Origin: Perilla frutescens
Lineage: Eukaryota > Streptophyta > Magnoliopsida > Lamiales > Lamiaceae
Length of the DNA: 64,000 nucleotides
Reading direction: 5' to 3'
Assembly: GCA_026008535.1 (NCBI GenBank)
Contig: BRKX01000019.1
Span: 31,128,977-31,192,976 of the forward strand
Shown: positions 1 through 11,329 of the stretch, one piece after another
Layout: each line of letters starts with the position of its first letter
How positions within the stretch are numbered: the stretch's first letter is position 1
Position numbers and translations under genes: made by a program
The notes under the pieces: generated by a model
Databases searched by the model: none
What the model was told of the DNA's origin: nothing
What the model saw: only the letters and a program-made list of their open reading frames with translations

Positions 1-1063
1 CCTTGAATTTATTAACAAATGTGTCTTATGCCTAGGATTTGTCTATTGAGACTCATCTATCGAATTACAAATCAACTGATAAAATTGTATCAATTAGTGA
101 TCAACTAACTAACATCCACACATAGTATAGACATAAGAAATGAAATAGGGCTATAAACCATTGATAGAAAATGAAATGAATAAATATCCAAAAAGTCTCA
201 AATCAAAAATACAAAATAATCTAGCCTAACATAATACAATGCAAAGGCTAAATCATTCCAAAGAAAATAAAGATAAAAACAAAAATAGAAACTAGGTAAC
301 CCCTAAGTTAGGCCTCAACTCCACCCATACTTCCACTCTTCTCCACTCTTCTCCTCTTTGCTCCGTCTTCAATATATTGCTCATTATTCACCCTAACTAG
401 GTGGAAACTCTAGCTAGAGTATGGATTGATGTGTGGCTAGATGCGTGGAAGGAGATAATCTTGTGTTTTGTGGAATTGGGTGTGTGGTGTGGTGTTCTCC
501 GAGGGTTATCTCTTCAATTTTTCATCTAAGGGGGGTTATATAGAGGTGAATAAATGGAATTTGAAGAAAATAAAAAAATTGGAGAAAAAAGACAAATTAG
601 GGTCGTGCCCAGAAATCTCACCTAGGGTGCATGGGGCACAACCATGAGCATCTCTGGCTTTGGTGTTGTGCCGGAGATGAATAAAATCAAGTCTTTGAAG
701 GCACATAGAGAGACCTAGCTCGCCGGGCTTCAAGGTCACCGGTCACGCTTGGGGTGCCCTAGAGCACACCTGTCCGACACCTTCATCAGTTTTACTTCGT
801 TTTTGCCTGTTCCTCGTCCGATTGGCCCATGATCTAATTCATGGTCTTTATTTGCTTAAAATTTCATTAATTTTCTAAAATCTCATGATCTTTATTTTCT
901 TAAAATTTCATTAATTCCATCCTCCATTTCAAGTAAAACTTAAACAAGAAATAAAACTTTCAAAACAGGAGGTTAATCACTCAAATTGGATTAAACCATA
1001 CATTTAACTCACCAAATAACATAACTTCAACCTCAATAAATGGTGCAAAAATCCCACTTATCA
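1..1063 (-). mobile_element. LTR of a Gypsy-type retrotransposon (partial, runs off left edge)
   Basis: Read on the minus strand, an LTR-like sequence begins at 1063 with TGATAAGTGGG, directly after a degenerate purine-rich tract (about 1064-1075). A few bases further upstream is a block resembling the 'GGGGACAA' leader seen before polypurine tracts in Tat/Athila-branch Gypsy elements. The sequence then continues to base 1 with no coding potential. This order (leader, purine tract, TGATAAG) is what a 3' LTR looks like. The LTR end and target duplication are outside the window. Assignment to the Tat/Retand branch is by resemblance only. Confidence 0.5.
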
Positions 1064-1114
1064 ACTGCTCCAAATGTACAAGATTGTTTGTCCCCGAACA
1101 AAAAAGAAAGAAGA

Positions 1115-2074
1115 AACTACAAGAAAAACGCGATTTAACGACGAACTTAGCGAATAATTATATTCCGTCACTAGATTATCGATAAATCAACAATGGATTA
1201 AGATTGAGATGTTTAACAATGGATTAACGACATATTTTTTCTGTCTCTAACTTAGCGACGGAAAAATTCATAGTCAAACGTTGAATTTTTATTTTTTTTA
1301 GATTAACAACGGAATAATGACATATAATTCTGTTACTAAATTAGCGATGGAAAAATCTATCGTTAAACGTTTATTTTTTTATTTGTTTTAATTTTCAATT
1401 ACTACTTAATGATGAATTTGGATTGAATTTTTTAATATTTTTAATTTTTAAATTTATTTTATTTTTTTATTTTGTTTTATTTTTTAAAAATTTTAATATT
1501 TTTTACTAATTTTTAATATTTTATATAATTAAATTACTACTTAATGATTCTTTTATAATTTTTATTACTTTAATTTTATTTTTATAAATATTATTAAATA
1601 TATAATATTTGAGAAAATTAATTAAAATAATCTAATATTAAATAAATAATACAACATTAAATATTGTAATAAATATTTAACTAATGAAGCACAATAGTTT
1701 ATTGTGTGCATGTGTGTGTGTGTGTGTGTATTCTATCTTAATACTAACATAAATATTAATTAGTCTATTTAGTTTAGCTACATATGATAAAGCTATGCAT
1801 TCCTGGGAGGTTAGAGATTTGAATCTTACAAGTAACAAATGTTGGGATAATATATAGCACATGGTGCTCAGGAGCCAGGTGGTCCACGCACACTATTTTT
1901 TATTATTATGTTTAGCAATGGAAAAAAAAAATCGTTACTAATTTATTTAATTTTTATTTTTTATTTTCTGACGACTTAATTTGGCTATATTTTAGTGATT
2001 AAATTTATCATCACTACTTTTTGCCATCATTAATATGTCATTAAAATGGCTAACGACATGATTTTTTTGTAGTG
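1115..2074. mobile_element. Non-autonomous CACTA-like DNA transposon
   Basis: The right end reads, in reverse complement, CACTACAAAAAAATCATG. The left end at 1115 reads AACTACAAGAAAAACGCG, a CACTA terminus with one changed base. Both are typical CACTA/CMC termini. Flanking 3-mers are AGA (1112-1114) and AAA (2075-2077), close to the expected 3-bp duplication. The interior has several copies of an 'ACGAC/ATCGTTA' subterminal motif in both orientations (for example near 1140, 1200, 1370, 1930, 2050), again typical of CACTA subterminal repeats. No transposase is encoded. A TG repeat lies at about 1707-1729. Confidence 0.65.
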
Positions 2075-2479
2075 AAAGGTTGGAATGATGAAGTTTGTAA
2101 AGTCAGCTCATACCTGAGAGATTCAAACATATTCCATTTGAATTGGTAGCCCATCTTACATCTAGACAAGGCTCGAGAATACAACAGAAGATCAAGAAGT
2201 AGAATATTAGTGTTGTGAAAATTTTGAATACCATGTAGAAGTAATTCGTCGTGCTCATGTTCTCCATTAATAACGGGATTATCCCTTTAATCTTGTGATC
2301 AACCCGACAACATTTGTAAGTACCGATTTTGATTGATTCTATTTTATTCTGCTGCAATAGATTCGAAATTGAACTTGCATGTTCATTCAATATAGGATAA
2401 TTAATATCATACATAAAATTATGATTTGTAGAACTTATAATTAAGGACATCCAAATAGATCATGTGGCGGGTTAATTCG
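2075..2479. other. Unassigned stretch
   Basis: AT-rich sequence between the CACTA-like element and the Gypsy 3' remnant. A 115-codon open frame on the minus strand (2103-2450) has no recognisable domain, and its composition is that of random AT-rich sequence. I see no gene here. Confidence 0.5.
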
Positions 2480-3540
2480 AAAAACCCCAACACCCAATGC
2501 CTACCTGACCATTGTGTCCACAATTTATGATTAGATCAATTAGTTGATGGACACTCCTGCACACAAGCAGCCCGCAATGTTGCTAAGGAAGAGTATGCTG
2601 AGGAGGAGCAAGGCCACCAAGATGCAGCGAGATGTTCGAGGTCTACGTGGAGACATGGACTTGCTACGATGTGATGTCACCCATATCGAGCATGGATAGG
2701 GATGGCAACGGGCCGGATCTGGAGCGGATCTTGTTGAATCCAGATCCATATCCTTTTTTTTTTCCAGATCTAGATCCGCTTCAGATCCGTCGGATCCAAA
2801 ATTTTGAAATCCAGATCCAAATCCATCGGATCTGCGGATCTGATCCACGGATCCAGATTTTTGTTTACAATAGAATTTAAAATGAGACAAAATCAAAAGA
2901 ACACTGTCAACACAATAATAAACATCCAAAACAAGTCGGCAACATCCAACATTCATCTTAAAGAAAAAAATTAAACAAACATATTCATCCATCATATCAC
3001 GAAATATATATATATATAATATAAAGTATAAAATCATATATATATAATATAAAATATAAATATATATATATATATATAATATATATAGAGAGAGATTCGA
3101 GAATGGAGCCTAGAGAAAGAGAGTCGGAGTCTGATATATATATATATATATAATATAAAATATAAATATATATATATATATAGAGAGATCCGCGGGTCGG
3201 ATCCGGACCTAAAATTTTAAGATCCAGATCCGCAGCAAAAAAAATTATAGAAATCCAAATCCAACCCGGATCCGTTGGATCCAAAATTTTATGATCCAGA
3301 TCCTCAAAAATGGATTTGGATCTGCGGATCTGGAGCGGATCCAAGATCCACTGCCATCTCTAAGAATGGATTGACATGCTAGGATCATCTACTCTCGAGA
3401 ATGGCCAGACATATTGACGAGATGTCTAGACAAATGGAGTCTCACAATGCAAACATGACTGAGCTGATGAATATGATGCGAGGATGGAACACCCCTTTCT
3501 ATGATCTTTGTTTTCAATATCCACCTCCAGGGCCTTAGTG
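2480..3540 (+). pseudogene. 3' end of a retroelement ORF, split by a hAT-like insertion
   Basis: Plus-strand reading before the insertion (about 2600-2696) and after it (3363-3539) joins into one frame. It encodes a charged, probably coiled-coil tail containing MARHIDEMSRQME, NMTELMNMMRGW and a final YPPPGP before a TAG stop at 3537. One in-frame TAG near 3380 breaks it. About 65 bases after the stop comes a degenerate polypurine leader (near 3605-3635, 'AATAAGTTTGGAGGAATACG'), the arrangement found after the last ORF of Athila/Tat-type Gypsy elements. Family assignment is inferred from context; the protein piece alone is not diagnostic. Confidence 0.45.
2697..3362. mobile_element. hAT-like non-autonomous element with 8-bp target duplication
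   Basis: Termini are TAGGGATGGCAA (left) and, in reverse complement of the right end, TAGAGATGGCAG: imperfect inverted repeats of the Ac-like hAT type. The flanking octamers AGCATGGA (2689-2696) and AGAATGGA (3363-3370) match at 7 of 8 positions, the length expected for hAT. Both arms are dense in GGATC/GGATCC motifs that pair across the element. The core (about 3004-3182) is AT dinucleotide-rich and contains a direct repeat of roughly 90 bp. No transposase is present. The insertion splits the retroelement ORF around it. Confidence 0.75.
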
Positions 3541-4506
3541 ATTCGTCAAGATAGTTCTATCTTAACCCTTCCTCCTTACAAATGTATTCCTAACGGTGTT
3601 TTGAATAAGTTTGGAGGAATACGTGGAGGTTAAGATATACTTTTTATTTTTATTTGAGCCTGTATTATGATGATTGTCTATTTATTCTGCATATTTTTCC
3701 AAATTATTCAATTGGATTATATGATGATATTTTATTTTCTTTAGCTTATGTACTGTTTTTTTTCTTGTGCTTTTACCTTTCGTTCATTTTTTTTAGTTCG
3801 CGTGTTTTTAGAGCAATCTTTTTGTTGAGAAGTAGTTCTGAAGAAGTCTTTCGCCTTCTATTCTTTTATTATTGATTGTCTTGATCAATGAAGAGATGTA
3901 ATTAGTAAGGTTGTGATTTGATGTGATTGGAAATTGCTGATGAGGACTCGTGAATTAATGAGGTATATTGAAATTTTGTTCCAAAGTTTTCAATTTTTAA
4001 TGTTGATAATTGAGCATGGTGATTGCTGATGGTGGGAATTAATAGTATGGATTGATAATTTGTTGGAATTATGGAAAATGAACCTGTGAGATTTTGAACC
4101 TTGATTGCTATTTTATATTTTTAGCACGGTTTTATTTTCTTAAGTGTGTTAGTTTATCTAGTTAATCTCTAGAACTTGCTTTGGTATCTATCTCGAAACT
4201 ACATAGTTTGCTTGAATTGAAAAAATGATTTTAGGCCATTTTTGTTAACCTTTAATTTTACTAATTTTTATCTATCTTTAAAAGACTCCATAGTCAACCC
4301 GTTTGAGTTTTTTAGTCTTTTCTTTGATAGTCGGGAGATTGAGGAATTTCATGTTTGGATGTATGATGATTTTTGGTATTGATCAATGGTAAAAAAATAA
4401 CTATCATGATGTGATATTTGTTGTGTTTTGGAAAAATATTATGGAGTCTTATAAGCTCTATTAAAAAAAAATGAAAGAGACATATATTCATATATATTTT
4501 TGGAAA

Positions 4507-4582
<76 letters not shown>

Positions 4583-4683
4583 GCATAAAAGACCCAGTCA
4601 ACACTTTATTCTGATTATCTGTGAAAATTTCAGCATGCACTGTTGGTTAATTTTTATTAAATGTTGGAAAGGGAGAAGGGAAC
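3541..4683 (+). mobile_element. 3' non-coding region of a Gypsy (Athila/Tat-type) remnant
   Basis: Non-coding AT-rich sequence following the retroelement ORF. It keeps the style of Athila/Tat 3' untranslated regions: a purine-rich leader near 3605-3635, long T-rich stretches, and the phrase AACCCGTTTGAG near 4297-4308. It contains an (AAT)n microsatellite at 4508-4582. No LTR could be delimited; the remnant is cut by the Copia LTR that begins at 4684. Confidence 0.4.
4508..4582. repeat. (AAT)n microsatellite
   Basis: About 25 uninterrupted AAT/ATA trinucleotide units. Confidence 0.95.
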
Positions 4684-5794
4684 TGTTGAGAATGGCGTGT
4701 TCCAGATGATGTTATCACTTCGTTTGATAACATCGAAGTCAATGTCGTACTTAATGTGTCCCGTCATTCTCGTCACATCGAGTATAACACTTGAGATGTT
4801 AATCTTATCCTTTCCTAGTATTTTGGATTAATTTATTTTAAATTAATCTGAATAAATTGTGATTTTTCTCACATATGATTTTCCACATATTTTGGTAATT
4901 ATTGGATAATTAATTACTAATTAAATTGTGGATTATATTTGATTTTGACTTTGTCAAAATCTATTCCAGTTTTATAGGGACGTGATGTTCCCACTCTGTC
5001 TTTGACACTAATCGTTGAAAGAGATCGTGGGTCACTAGAGTAACTGCCACTTTTACACATTGTTGAAGAATGTGTGTTATGCAATGCAGAATGCAATTAT
5101 TTCAATTCCCACTTTTTACACGTTGTTGAAGAACATGTGTTATGCAATGCAGAAGGCAATTATTTCAATTCCACTATAGCAATGGGAAGTGGAAAGCGGT
5201 TGATTCAAGGCCAACTCACTTGGGATCGTGAAGCAACTGTCAAGACAAGATGGAAGAAGTATTTAAGGTCTTTTCAGATCTTAAAATCATTTATGCAAGC
5301 AAGTTATCACTGTGGTTTGTGAGAAGCTCATAATCTTGCATCTAGTGTCATCTCTAAGATCCAAGACATCTTCCCAGACATCGGCCTAGCGTCCCAATCA
5401 TCTGGAGACATTCATTCCAGTTGTGTGTGTAGGTCAGATAGTCATCTTTGAGAGTCTAGGATTTAGAGTGACTTGTTGTAATCTATCTATGTGTTTAGAT
5501 AGGTTTGTTTGAGAGATTATTCGAGTGAGTGAAGCTAGGATAGTCATCTATATATTTTATGCAGTGTTGTCAAGGGAGTGAACCGAGACAACATCATCAT
5601 TGCTATTGTTTATCACTTGTGATAGTGAATTTCACCTTGAGTACGGAGTGTGATTTAAAATTTATCTTGTGCAAAGTTCTATTTATGTTTCCGCTGCATG
5701 TTGAAGGCACTGTGGTAACACTAGCTTCAACATTTCTTTTAACTTTGCTATTTACATCCGAAATTCACATTGTTTCAGGCAACAAATTGTAACA
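4684..5794 (+). mobile_element. Copia 5' LTR
   Basis: The LTR starts TGTTGAGAATGG and ends TTGTAACA, so the ends are TGTT and AACA. It is followed after two bases by a degenerate tRNA-iMet primer-binding site (TGGCATCAAG, 5797-5806; the usual core is TGGTATCAGAGC). Length is 1,111 bp. A 62-bp direct repeat sits inside it (5047-5171). The matching 3' LTR is not in the window. Confidence 0.65.
5047..5171 (+). repeat. 62-bp tandem duplication inside the Copia LTR
   Basis: Two adjacent copies, 5047-5108 and 5109-5171. Each starts CCACTTTT(T)ACAC and includes TTATGCAATGCAGAA before TTATTTCAATTCC. They differ at a handful of positions. Confidence 0.85.
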
Positions 5795-6050
5795 AGTGGC
5801 ATCAAGATTCGGTACTTGACACACTAAGTACTCGATCCGGTGTTGCTTGAAATCTATGATGGATATTCAGATTAATTAATGTCGTCCTCCTACTCTGGAT
5901 AGCAATGGTGGTAATTATGTCATGTGAAAGTCTCGAATGAAGATTTACATCAAGTCTATCGATGAAAGAGCATGGATGGCAGTCATTGAAGAATGGAGTC
6001 CTCCTAGGATGGAAGGTCGCAATGGGGATTTTGTGCTATGTGTCCCCTTC
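5795..6050 (+). pseudogene. Copia PBS, leader and truncated gag N-terminus
   Basis: After the primer-binding site, about 5883-6050 translates to a Copia gag N-terminus: RPPTLDSNGGNYVM, then KSRMKIYIKSIDERAWMAV and a W-S-P-P segment. This is the DUF4219/UBN2-type capsid start that carries a conserved 'LDGxNYxxWK' motif. The expected Trp codon is a TGA here. Coding stops near 6050, where a minus-strand Gypsy gag begins abruptly, so the rest of this Copia element is lost or displaced. Confidence 0.65.
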
Positions 6051-7163
6051 CTTGACACTTGAAGGACTTGATATCTTGATTTCTGGAACTGGATTCAGAA
6101 TTGCCTTGGTGAGCATTAGTAGGTGCTTCAACACTTAACTTAGATGGTAGCCTCCCATGTTCCTTTGTTCCTTGACTCAACTTCCATGGTGGTGTACTAG
6201 TGTTCGGGCTCGACTTTCAGGTGGATGAATTCGAACGGTTGAAGTTGTCCCTCCTCTTGAATTGATTCTCTACCTTGATGGCCATTTGTACCATCTCATT
6301 TAATTCGACATAGTGCTACAACTCTACTACCTCCCGAATTTCTCTATGCATACCCATTAGGAACCTTGCCATAGTAGCTTCTCGATCCTCCTCCGCATTA
6401 GCTCGGATCATAGATATCTCCATCTCCTTGAAATACTCATCAACACTATTTGTGCCTTGCCTCAACGTTTGCAGCTTGTTATACAATTCCCAATAATAAT
6501 AGCTCGGCAAAAAACGTCATCTCATGACTGTCTTCATCTCCTCCTAAGTCTCTATCGGGCGTTCTCCATTACGCCGTCTAGTGATTTTCAACTTATCCCA
6601 CCACACGATAGCATAATTAGAGAACTCAATATCTGCTAACTGGACCTTCTTTAACTCCGAGTACCTATCGCAGTCAAATATCATCTCGTCCTTTTGTTCC
6701 CACTCCAAATATAGTGTCGGGTCATTCTTTCTTTGTAATGAAGGGACGTTCATCTTAATATTGCCAAGATGATCATCTTCCCGATTCCTCATTATATCCC
6801 ATGTCGACGACCTCTTACTGTGGAATTCATGTCTTCTTCATCATAGACTTCAAAATTAGAGTCGTAGTACTCTCTCATTTCCCTCTCCACTCTAGGGTAA
6901 CGCCAAACCTCCACTCAACCTCATCTTCCACCTCTACCACCACAGTTCACAAGCGGAATTTGTTGAGATTGCTCTTACATTGAAGCTTCCATGTTGTCAA
7001 GTCTCTCATTCAATACAGCCATCTCGGTCTTTAACATTCTCCCCAAATGTTGTTGTATGGCCTCCATCGTGTATTTAGGATCAAAGTTCTTGACCGCTTC
7101 ATCTTCTGAACCTGCAGCAGATTTAGACATTTTTTCGTCCTCTTTTTTTTTAGTAACTACCAA
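6050..7163 (-). pseudogene. Ty3/Gypsy gag, truncated at its zinc knuckle
   Basis: The protein starts at an ATG at 7163 and reads through a charged N-terminus with a short coiled-coil-like segment. The Retrotrans_gag core follows, with NDPTLYLEWEQKDEM and SNYAIVWWDKL, then a YYYWELYNKLQTLRQG / SVDEYFKEME / ARFLMG block (6316-6510). After that come remnants of the 'VELxxMVxMAIKVE' tail and a Ser/Pro-rich linker ending near 6055 at the point where a CCHC knuckle would begin. Several frameshifts and stops separate the blocks (near 6543, 6793-6970 and 6310). The core matches the gag of chromovirus-type Gypsy elements. It belongs with the PBS and LTR at 7472-8201. Confidence 0.75.
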
Positions 7164-7471
7164 TAATATTCAACACTCCAAACACCTCAATACAGTACTT
7201 CCCAGTAAATAATATCAACACCATAATATGCCCTAAAATTCTTTTACTGAAAAATTCGATAATTTTTGAAATTAACCGAAAAATTTTGATTTTTCTACAG
7301 ACGATATATAAGCCTTCAGGAACCCAAATAACAATACGAGAATCAATGAAAACACCGAAAATTTTCCTGCTCAAAAACTTTTTTTAATTCAACATTTTTT
7401 TATATTGGCGAAAAGAATGAATTCAGATAAAATTTAAAATACGGATAGATGGAACCTGATACAAAGCCGAA

Positions 7472-7483
7472 GCTTTGATACCA
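7472..7483 (-). other. Primer-binding site (tRNA-iMet type)
   Basis: Minus strand TGGTATCAAAGC, one base from the usual TGGTATCAGAGC, two bases after the LTR end. It fixes the orientation of the adjacent Gypsy remnant. Confidence 0.8.
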
Positions 7484-7485
7484 CT

Positions 7486-8201
7486 TGATGCGATCCAAAA
7501 CCCCAGGATGTATCAGGCTACAAAAGCGGAATCTCTCGACCCGAATCTCACAACGCAGATGAATCGTAGATATATGAAATCTACAATCCTACTGAGATTG
7601 AAGACAAGAACCTTGGAATGATGATAATGACGCCATAAACAGGGATGGTGATCTGTTTGATAAGTCGGGTTGAATTCACACAGAATTCGGAAAAAAATTC
7701 TCCACACAGAAAATATCAATATCAATACTCAAAATCAGCTGTCTCAAAATAATGACCTAGGTCCCTTATATAGGTGGGATAAAATAACAAAGCCCTAATA
7801 AAGTTCTAAACTGAATAGGAAACAAATAAAAGCCCAAAATCCAAAAATCATACAAAAAATCCGCAAAACAGAAATATTCGTGAGTTCCCCCATGACCACG
7901 TCACCAACGGCTCTTCTCGCGGCTCCCGTGGCACTGATGTGGCACAAAATCCGCAACACCTTTAAAACCCACGACCATGCCCGCAGATAATGCACTATCG
8001 ACCCCTCCTCAGTAGCGAGCTCACAGAGATTGGTCCTAGACCCAACCAATGACTCCACCCGCGAGTGCCACGTGGCTCGCGACTTTCCAACTTGGTTCCC
8101 TCGCTTTGTTCGCGACCTCGGATGCATTTGGACCCCTTTTTGCGCGGACCTCTTGAACACTCGAACTTTAATCTCGCCATCCCACCTAGGCTCGTATCAC
8201 A
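7486..8201 (-). mobile_element. Gypsy (chromovirus-like) 5' LTR
   Basis: On the minus strand the LTR begins TGTGATACGAGCC (8201) and ends GGATCGCATCA (7486), followed by AG and the primer-binding site. Length is 716 bp. A second LTR in the window (53,372) ends with the same TCGCATCA, suggesting the same broad family. No coding sequence. The partner LTR is absent. Confidence 0.75.
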
Positions 8202-8956
8202 TTCAAATAATACTTAGACATGGCTGGTATGAAGGAATGAAATCATTATTACCACGTTTATTATTAATCCCATGGCTGGTACGTTTCTGTTATAAAAAAA
8301 ATCACCATTCATGTAAGAATTCTCATTCCCATGAACATAAGACTAGCCATTAATAGGGGTTATTGAGTCGAGTTGAGTAAGAACATATTTGAGTTTGAGC
8401 TAGATAAGAAAACCCAAAACTCGAGCTCGAGCGGTAGAAAACTTGATAATTTTAAGTTGGACTTGATTGCTAATTAATATTTAAAAATATGAATTATATT
8501 ACTTATTTTTCTTTATTAAAAAATGAAAAAAAATATTTATGGTATTTGTGTAAATCATTAAACTATTAAAGTTTAAATTATAAATAAATTGAACCTCGAT
8601 TAGGCTCGAGTATAGCTCCAAAGTTACTCGATCAATCTCGAGTCGGTTTTGAGTTTTGCACTATAGTTGATCTTGAGTAGCTCACAAGTTAACTTGACTT
8701 ACTTACGCTCCTATCCATTAACTCCCTCTCCCATAGTATTATGTATTCTCAATTATTAAGAAATAAAAAAAGGCTTCAAAATACTTCATTGCTAATCAAC
8801 TAACCCAACTTGCTTCACAACTTCGTTGTTGTTCTGGTTTTCTGAGTGTCTCCCACATTTGATCCACAATCCTATTCGAAAGGTGGATGTAGTTTTTAAT
8901 ATAATCTTTTTTTCTAACAGAAAAAGGACTTCAAAAGATCGCCAAAACTATAGGCT
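8202..8956. other. AT-rich intergenic sequence
   Basis: No open frame, RNA gene or clear transposon terminus. Several scattered copies of CTCGAGT/GAGCTCGA-like words occur at 8360-8690. A short inverted theme, CATGGCTGG (8220, 8272) against CATGAACATAAGACTAGCC (8331), might be a decayed MITE but is not demonstrable. Confidence 0.4.
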
Positions 8957-9542
8957 TTGGAAAAAGGTGCAAAAACACCCCCAACATTTATCTTGAGGGA
9001 CAAATTCACCCTTAACATTTTTCTTGGAGCAAATATAACCCCAACGTTTAACAAAAGATGTAAATTCCCCATCCCCTCCCCCCAAAATAGCATTTTTGTG
9101 CATATATATATATACATATATATATATATTTGATTTATTTTTACATGCATACATGGAAACTTCCATGTCAAATTTAATGCTTATTAAAATAGACATGGGA
9201 ATGAAATTTTATATTTAATTTTATTTCTCATTACTTTTTTGTTACATGTATTTTTCATACATTTTTAAATAAATTTCATTTACAAAAATACAAACTCAAA
9301 ATCAATAATAATAATAATAATAATAATTTAGGTCTATAATTGAAGGGAGATTATAACATTTTAGTGATGAAAAAAATAATGAATAAACATGTATTTTGCA
9401 TAAAAAAATACTATTTTGGGGGTAAATGAGGGAGAATTTACATCTTTTGAGAAATGTTAGGATGATATTTGCTCCAAAAAAAAAACGTTAAAGATGAATG
9501 CACCATTAAGGTAAACGTTAAGGTTGTTTTTGGAACTTTTCC
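8957..9542. mobile_element. MITE-like element with about 150-bp inverted arms
   Basis: The left arm (8957-9090) contains GGTGCAAAAACACCCCCAAC, TTGGAGCAAATATAACCCC and AAAAGATGTAAATTCCCC. The right arm (about 9400-9542) contains their reverse complements in mirrored order: GGAGAATTTACATCTTTTGA, GATATTTGCTCCAAAAA and a TTTTTGGAACTTTTCCC end. The arms are diverged. The spacer has AT and AAT repeats. The GGGAAAA-type end suggests a Mutator-derived MITE, but I could not establish a target duplication. Confidence 0.6.
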
Positions 9543-9916
9543 CTATAATCTTTTGGCGGCTATAGTTCAACTTGGGCTCGGATTTTGATGCCCAACCCAC
9601 CCGTTGATGGTTTTGACAATTCCAGACGCTTATGTTAGATGTGGTATATATATAAAATCCTTATAAAAACTCTATATTATTATATTAAATAATATTTTAT
9701 ATATTGGTATTAAATAAGTAATTTTACAAAAATAATCGAAGTATATATTATGTGTTTAAATCATAATAAACACGTGCACAATGACTTTTTAGGTGTTCAA
9801 ACTCAATTTAATTTTTAAAATATTTTAAAAAACTATGCTTACAAATATTAATGCGTGATATTTATTAAAAAATAATTTACTATATAATAGATATAATTAG
9901 AAATTTAATAATTATA
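9543..9916. other. AT-rich intergenic sequence
   Basis: No gene or repeat boundary recognised between the MITE-like element and the target duplication of the MULE. Confidence 0.4.
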
Positions 9917-9925
9917 ATATATATT
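9917..9925. repeat. Left 9-bp target-site duplication of the MULE
   Basis: ATATATATT, identical to 19811-19819. Nine bases is the duplication length of Mutator elements. The word is low-complexity, so by itself it is weak, but it sits exactly at both inverted termini. Confidence 0.7.
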
Positions 9926-10109
9926 GTCTAAATGGATAAAAGTAGACAAAAGTAAATAGTAATTGGGAAAAAACAACAACTTTTAAAAATAGGTAGTTTG
10001 TTAGACAATTTGTACTATATTAGACTTGGTCCCCACACCCAATGATTGGCACATTGTACTTTTGCCAGGCATTAAATGCACCTAACAGCCGAAACCCTAA
10101 TTCTAAAAA

Positions 10110-10480
10110 TGAAACCCTAACAGCCTCGATTATATTTAGTAAGCCTCGATTAATTTTTAGCCTTGATTATTTACTCAAAATCGCCTCGATTGAAATTACA
10201 ATATTCGATTAATTCATAGCCTCGATTAATTTCCTAAGTTGAGCCTCGATTATGATGATTTAAGAATAATTGATGATTTAAATATCAATTCTCCTGAAAT
10301 CGATGCTTCATCGATTAATTATGTATTAATCGATGCTTCCTCGATTAATTTTTAATAAGCATAGATTAAGAAAAAACTATCCTCGATTTCTTTTTTAACA
10401 TTGCCTCGATTAGATATTTAAATTTCATCGATTATTTTTAAAATAATCGAGACCTTCATTCAAAAGAATCGAGGCAATGT
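10110..10480 (+). repeat. Outer CCTCGATTA repeat zone of the left MULE arm
   Basis: Many copies of (G)CCTCGATTA or its variants, spaced unevenly (for example near 10,112, 10,143, 10,190, 10,218, 10,243, 10,400), mostly in one orientation. The motif overlaps the inner palindrome (TCGATTA in common). Equivalent reversed motifs occur in the right arm near 18,750-18,900. Confidence 0.75.
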
Positions 10481-10686
10481 TCCCTACAATTAATCATGAT
10501 TTTTTAGTGAATGCATTTATTTCTTGTGTAAGGTAGGTACTGAGTTTCAATAAATAAAAAGAAAAGGTTGTTGGCTTTCATTAAATGAAAAGAAGGGGAA
10601 GGTAGGACCGAATTAATGAAAAGAAGGGGATGTTGTACCGAATTAAATACATTCTAATGTTTTATAACGAGGTAGGTGAAATTTCT

Positions 10687-10694
10687 GAATAAAT
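10687..10694 (+). promoter_or_regulatory. Possible TATA element of the MULE transposase gene
   Basis: AATAAATA at 10,687-10,694. Downstream is a pyrimidine- and CAC-rich leader without ATG and then a consensus splice donor at 10,890 (AAAG|GTACG). This would give a non-coding first exon of about 170 nt and an intron that contains the palindrome array. Inferred from layout only. Confidence 0.35.
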
Positions 10695-11329
10695 AGATGT
10701 AGAATCCGGAGCTCATTCACACTACAATACAAATCTCATTCACAAAAATCATACAAGTTTTTATTCACACTACACTACAAATCGACGAAGAATAACATAA
10801 GTTGGAGAAATTTTTTCGAGCAAGGGGTGAAAGAAAAGATTTTTCTGGAGTGAAAAATAGTGCACGGAAATTTTCACCAATTTTCAAAGGTACGTTTTGT
10901 ACTCCATTTTTTTGAACTTATTTTGCAAATATCTACTATTTTGATTATATATTGCATGTGTTGTTAGATTTACTTTGAAAATAGGTGACATTGAGTGATA
11001 CGACCTTTTTTTGGAATTGGTTGTTACTGTTTAATTTAGGTCAGTAATTTAGGTTAATTGTTCTTGGTTTTGAATTTAGTCGATGTTTATGTGATTTTGA
11101 GGGTTGTATAATGTTAAACTAAATATAATCGATGTTGTTATAGAAGCGTTTAGGCTGTGAAAAATTATTCGATGCCTTCATTGATATAATCGATGTCGTA
11201 GAATATAATTGATTAGTGACTTGATTGATTATTTGATATTAATTGTGGTTTATTTGTTGTTAATTGTGGATTATTTGTTGTTAATCGATGACTACCTTTC
11301 TATCGAGGAGCATAAAACATAATCGAGGA

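Noticed and set aside
2540..3344. Minus-strand open frames with Tyr/Ile repeats
   Set aside because: Translations of AT repeats and GGATC words inside the hAT-like element.
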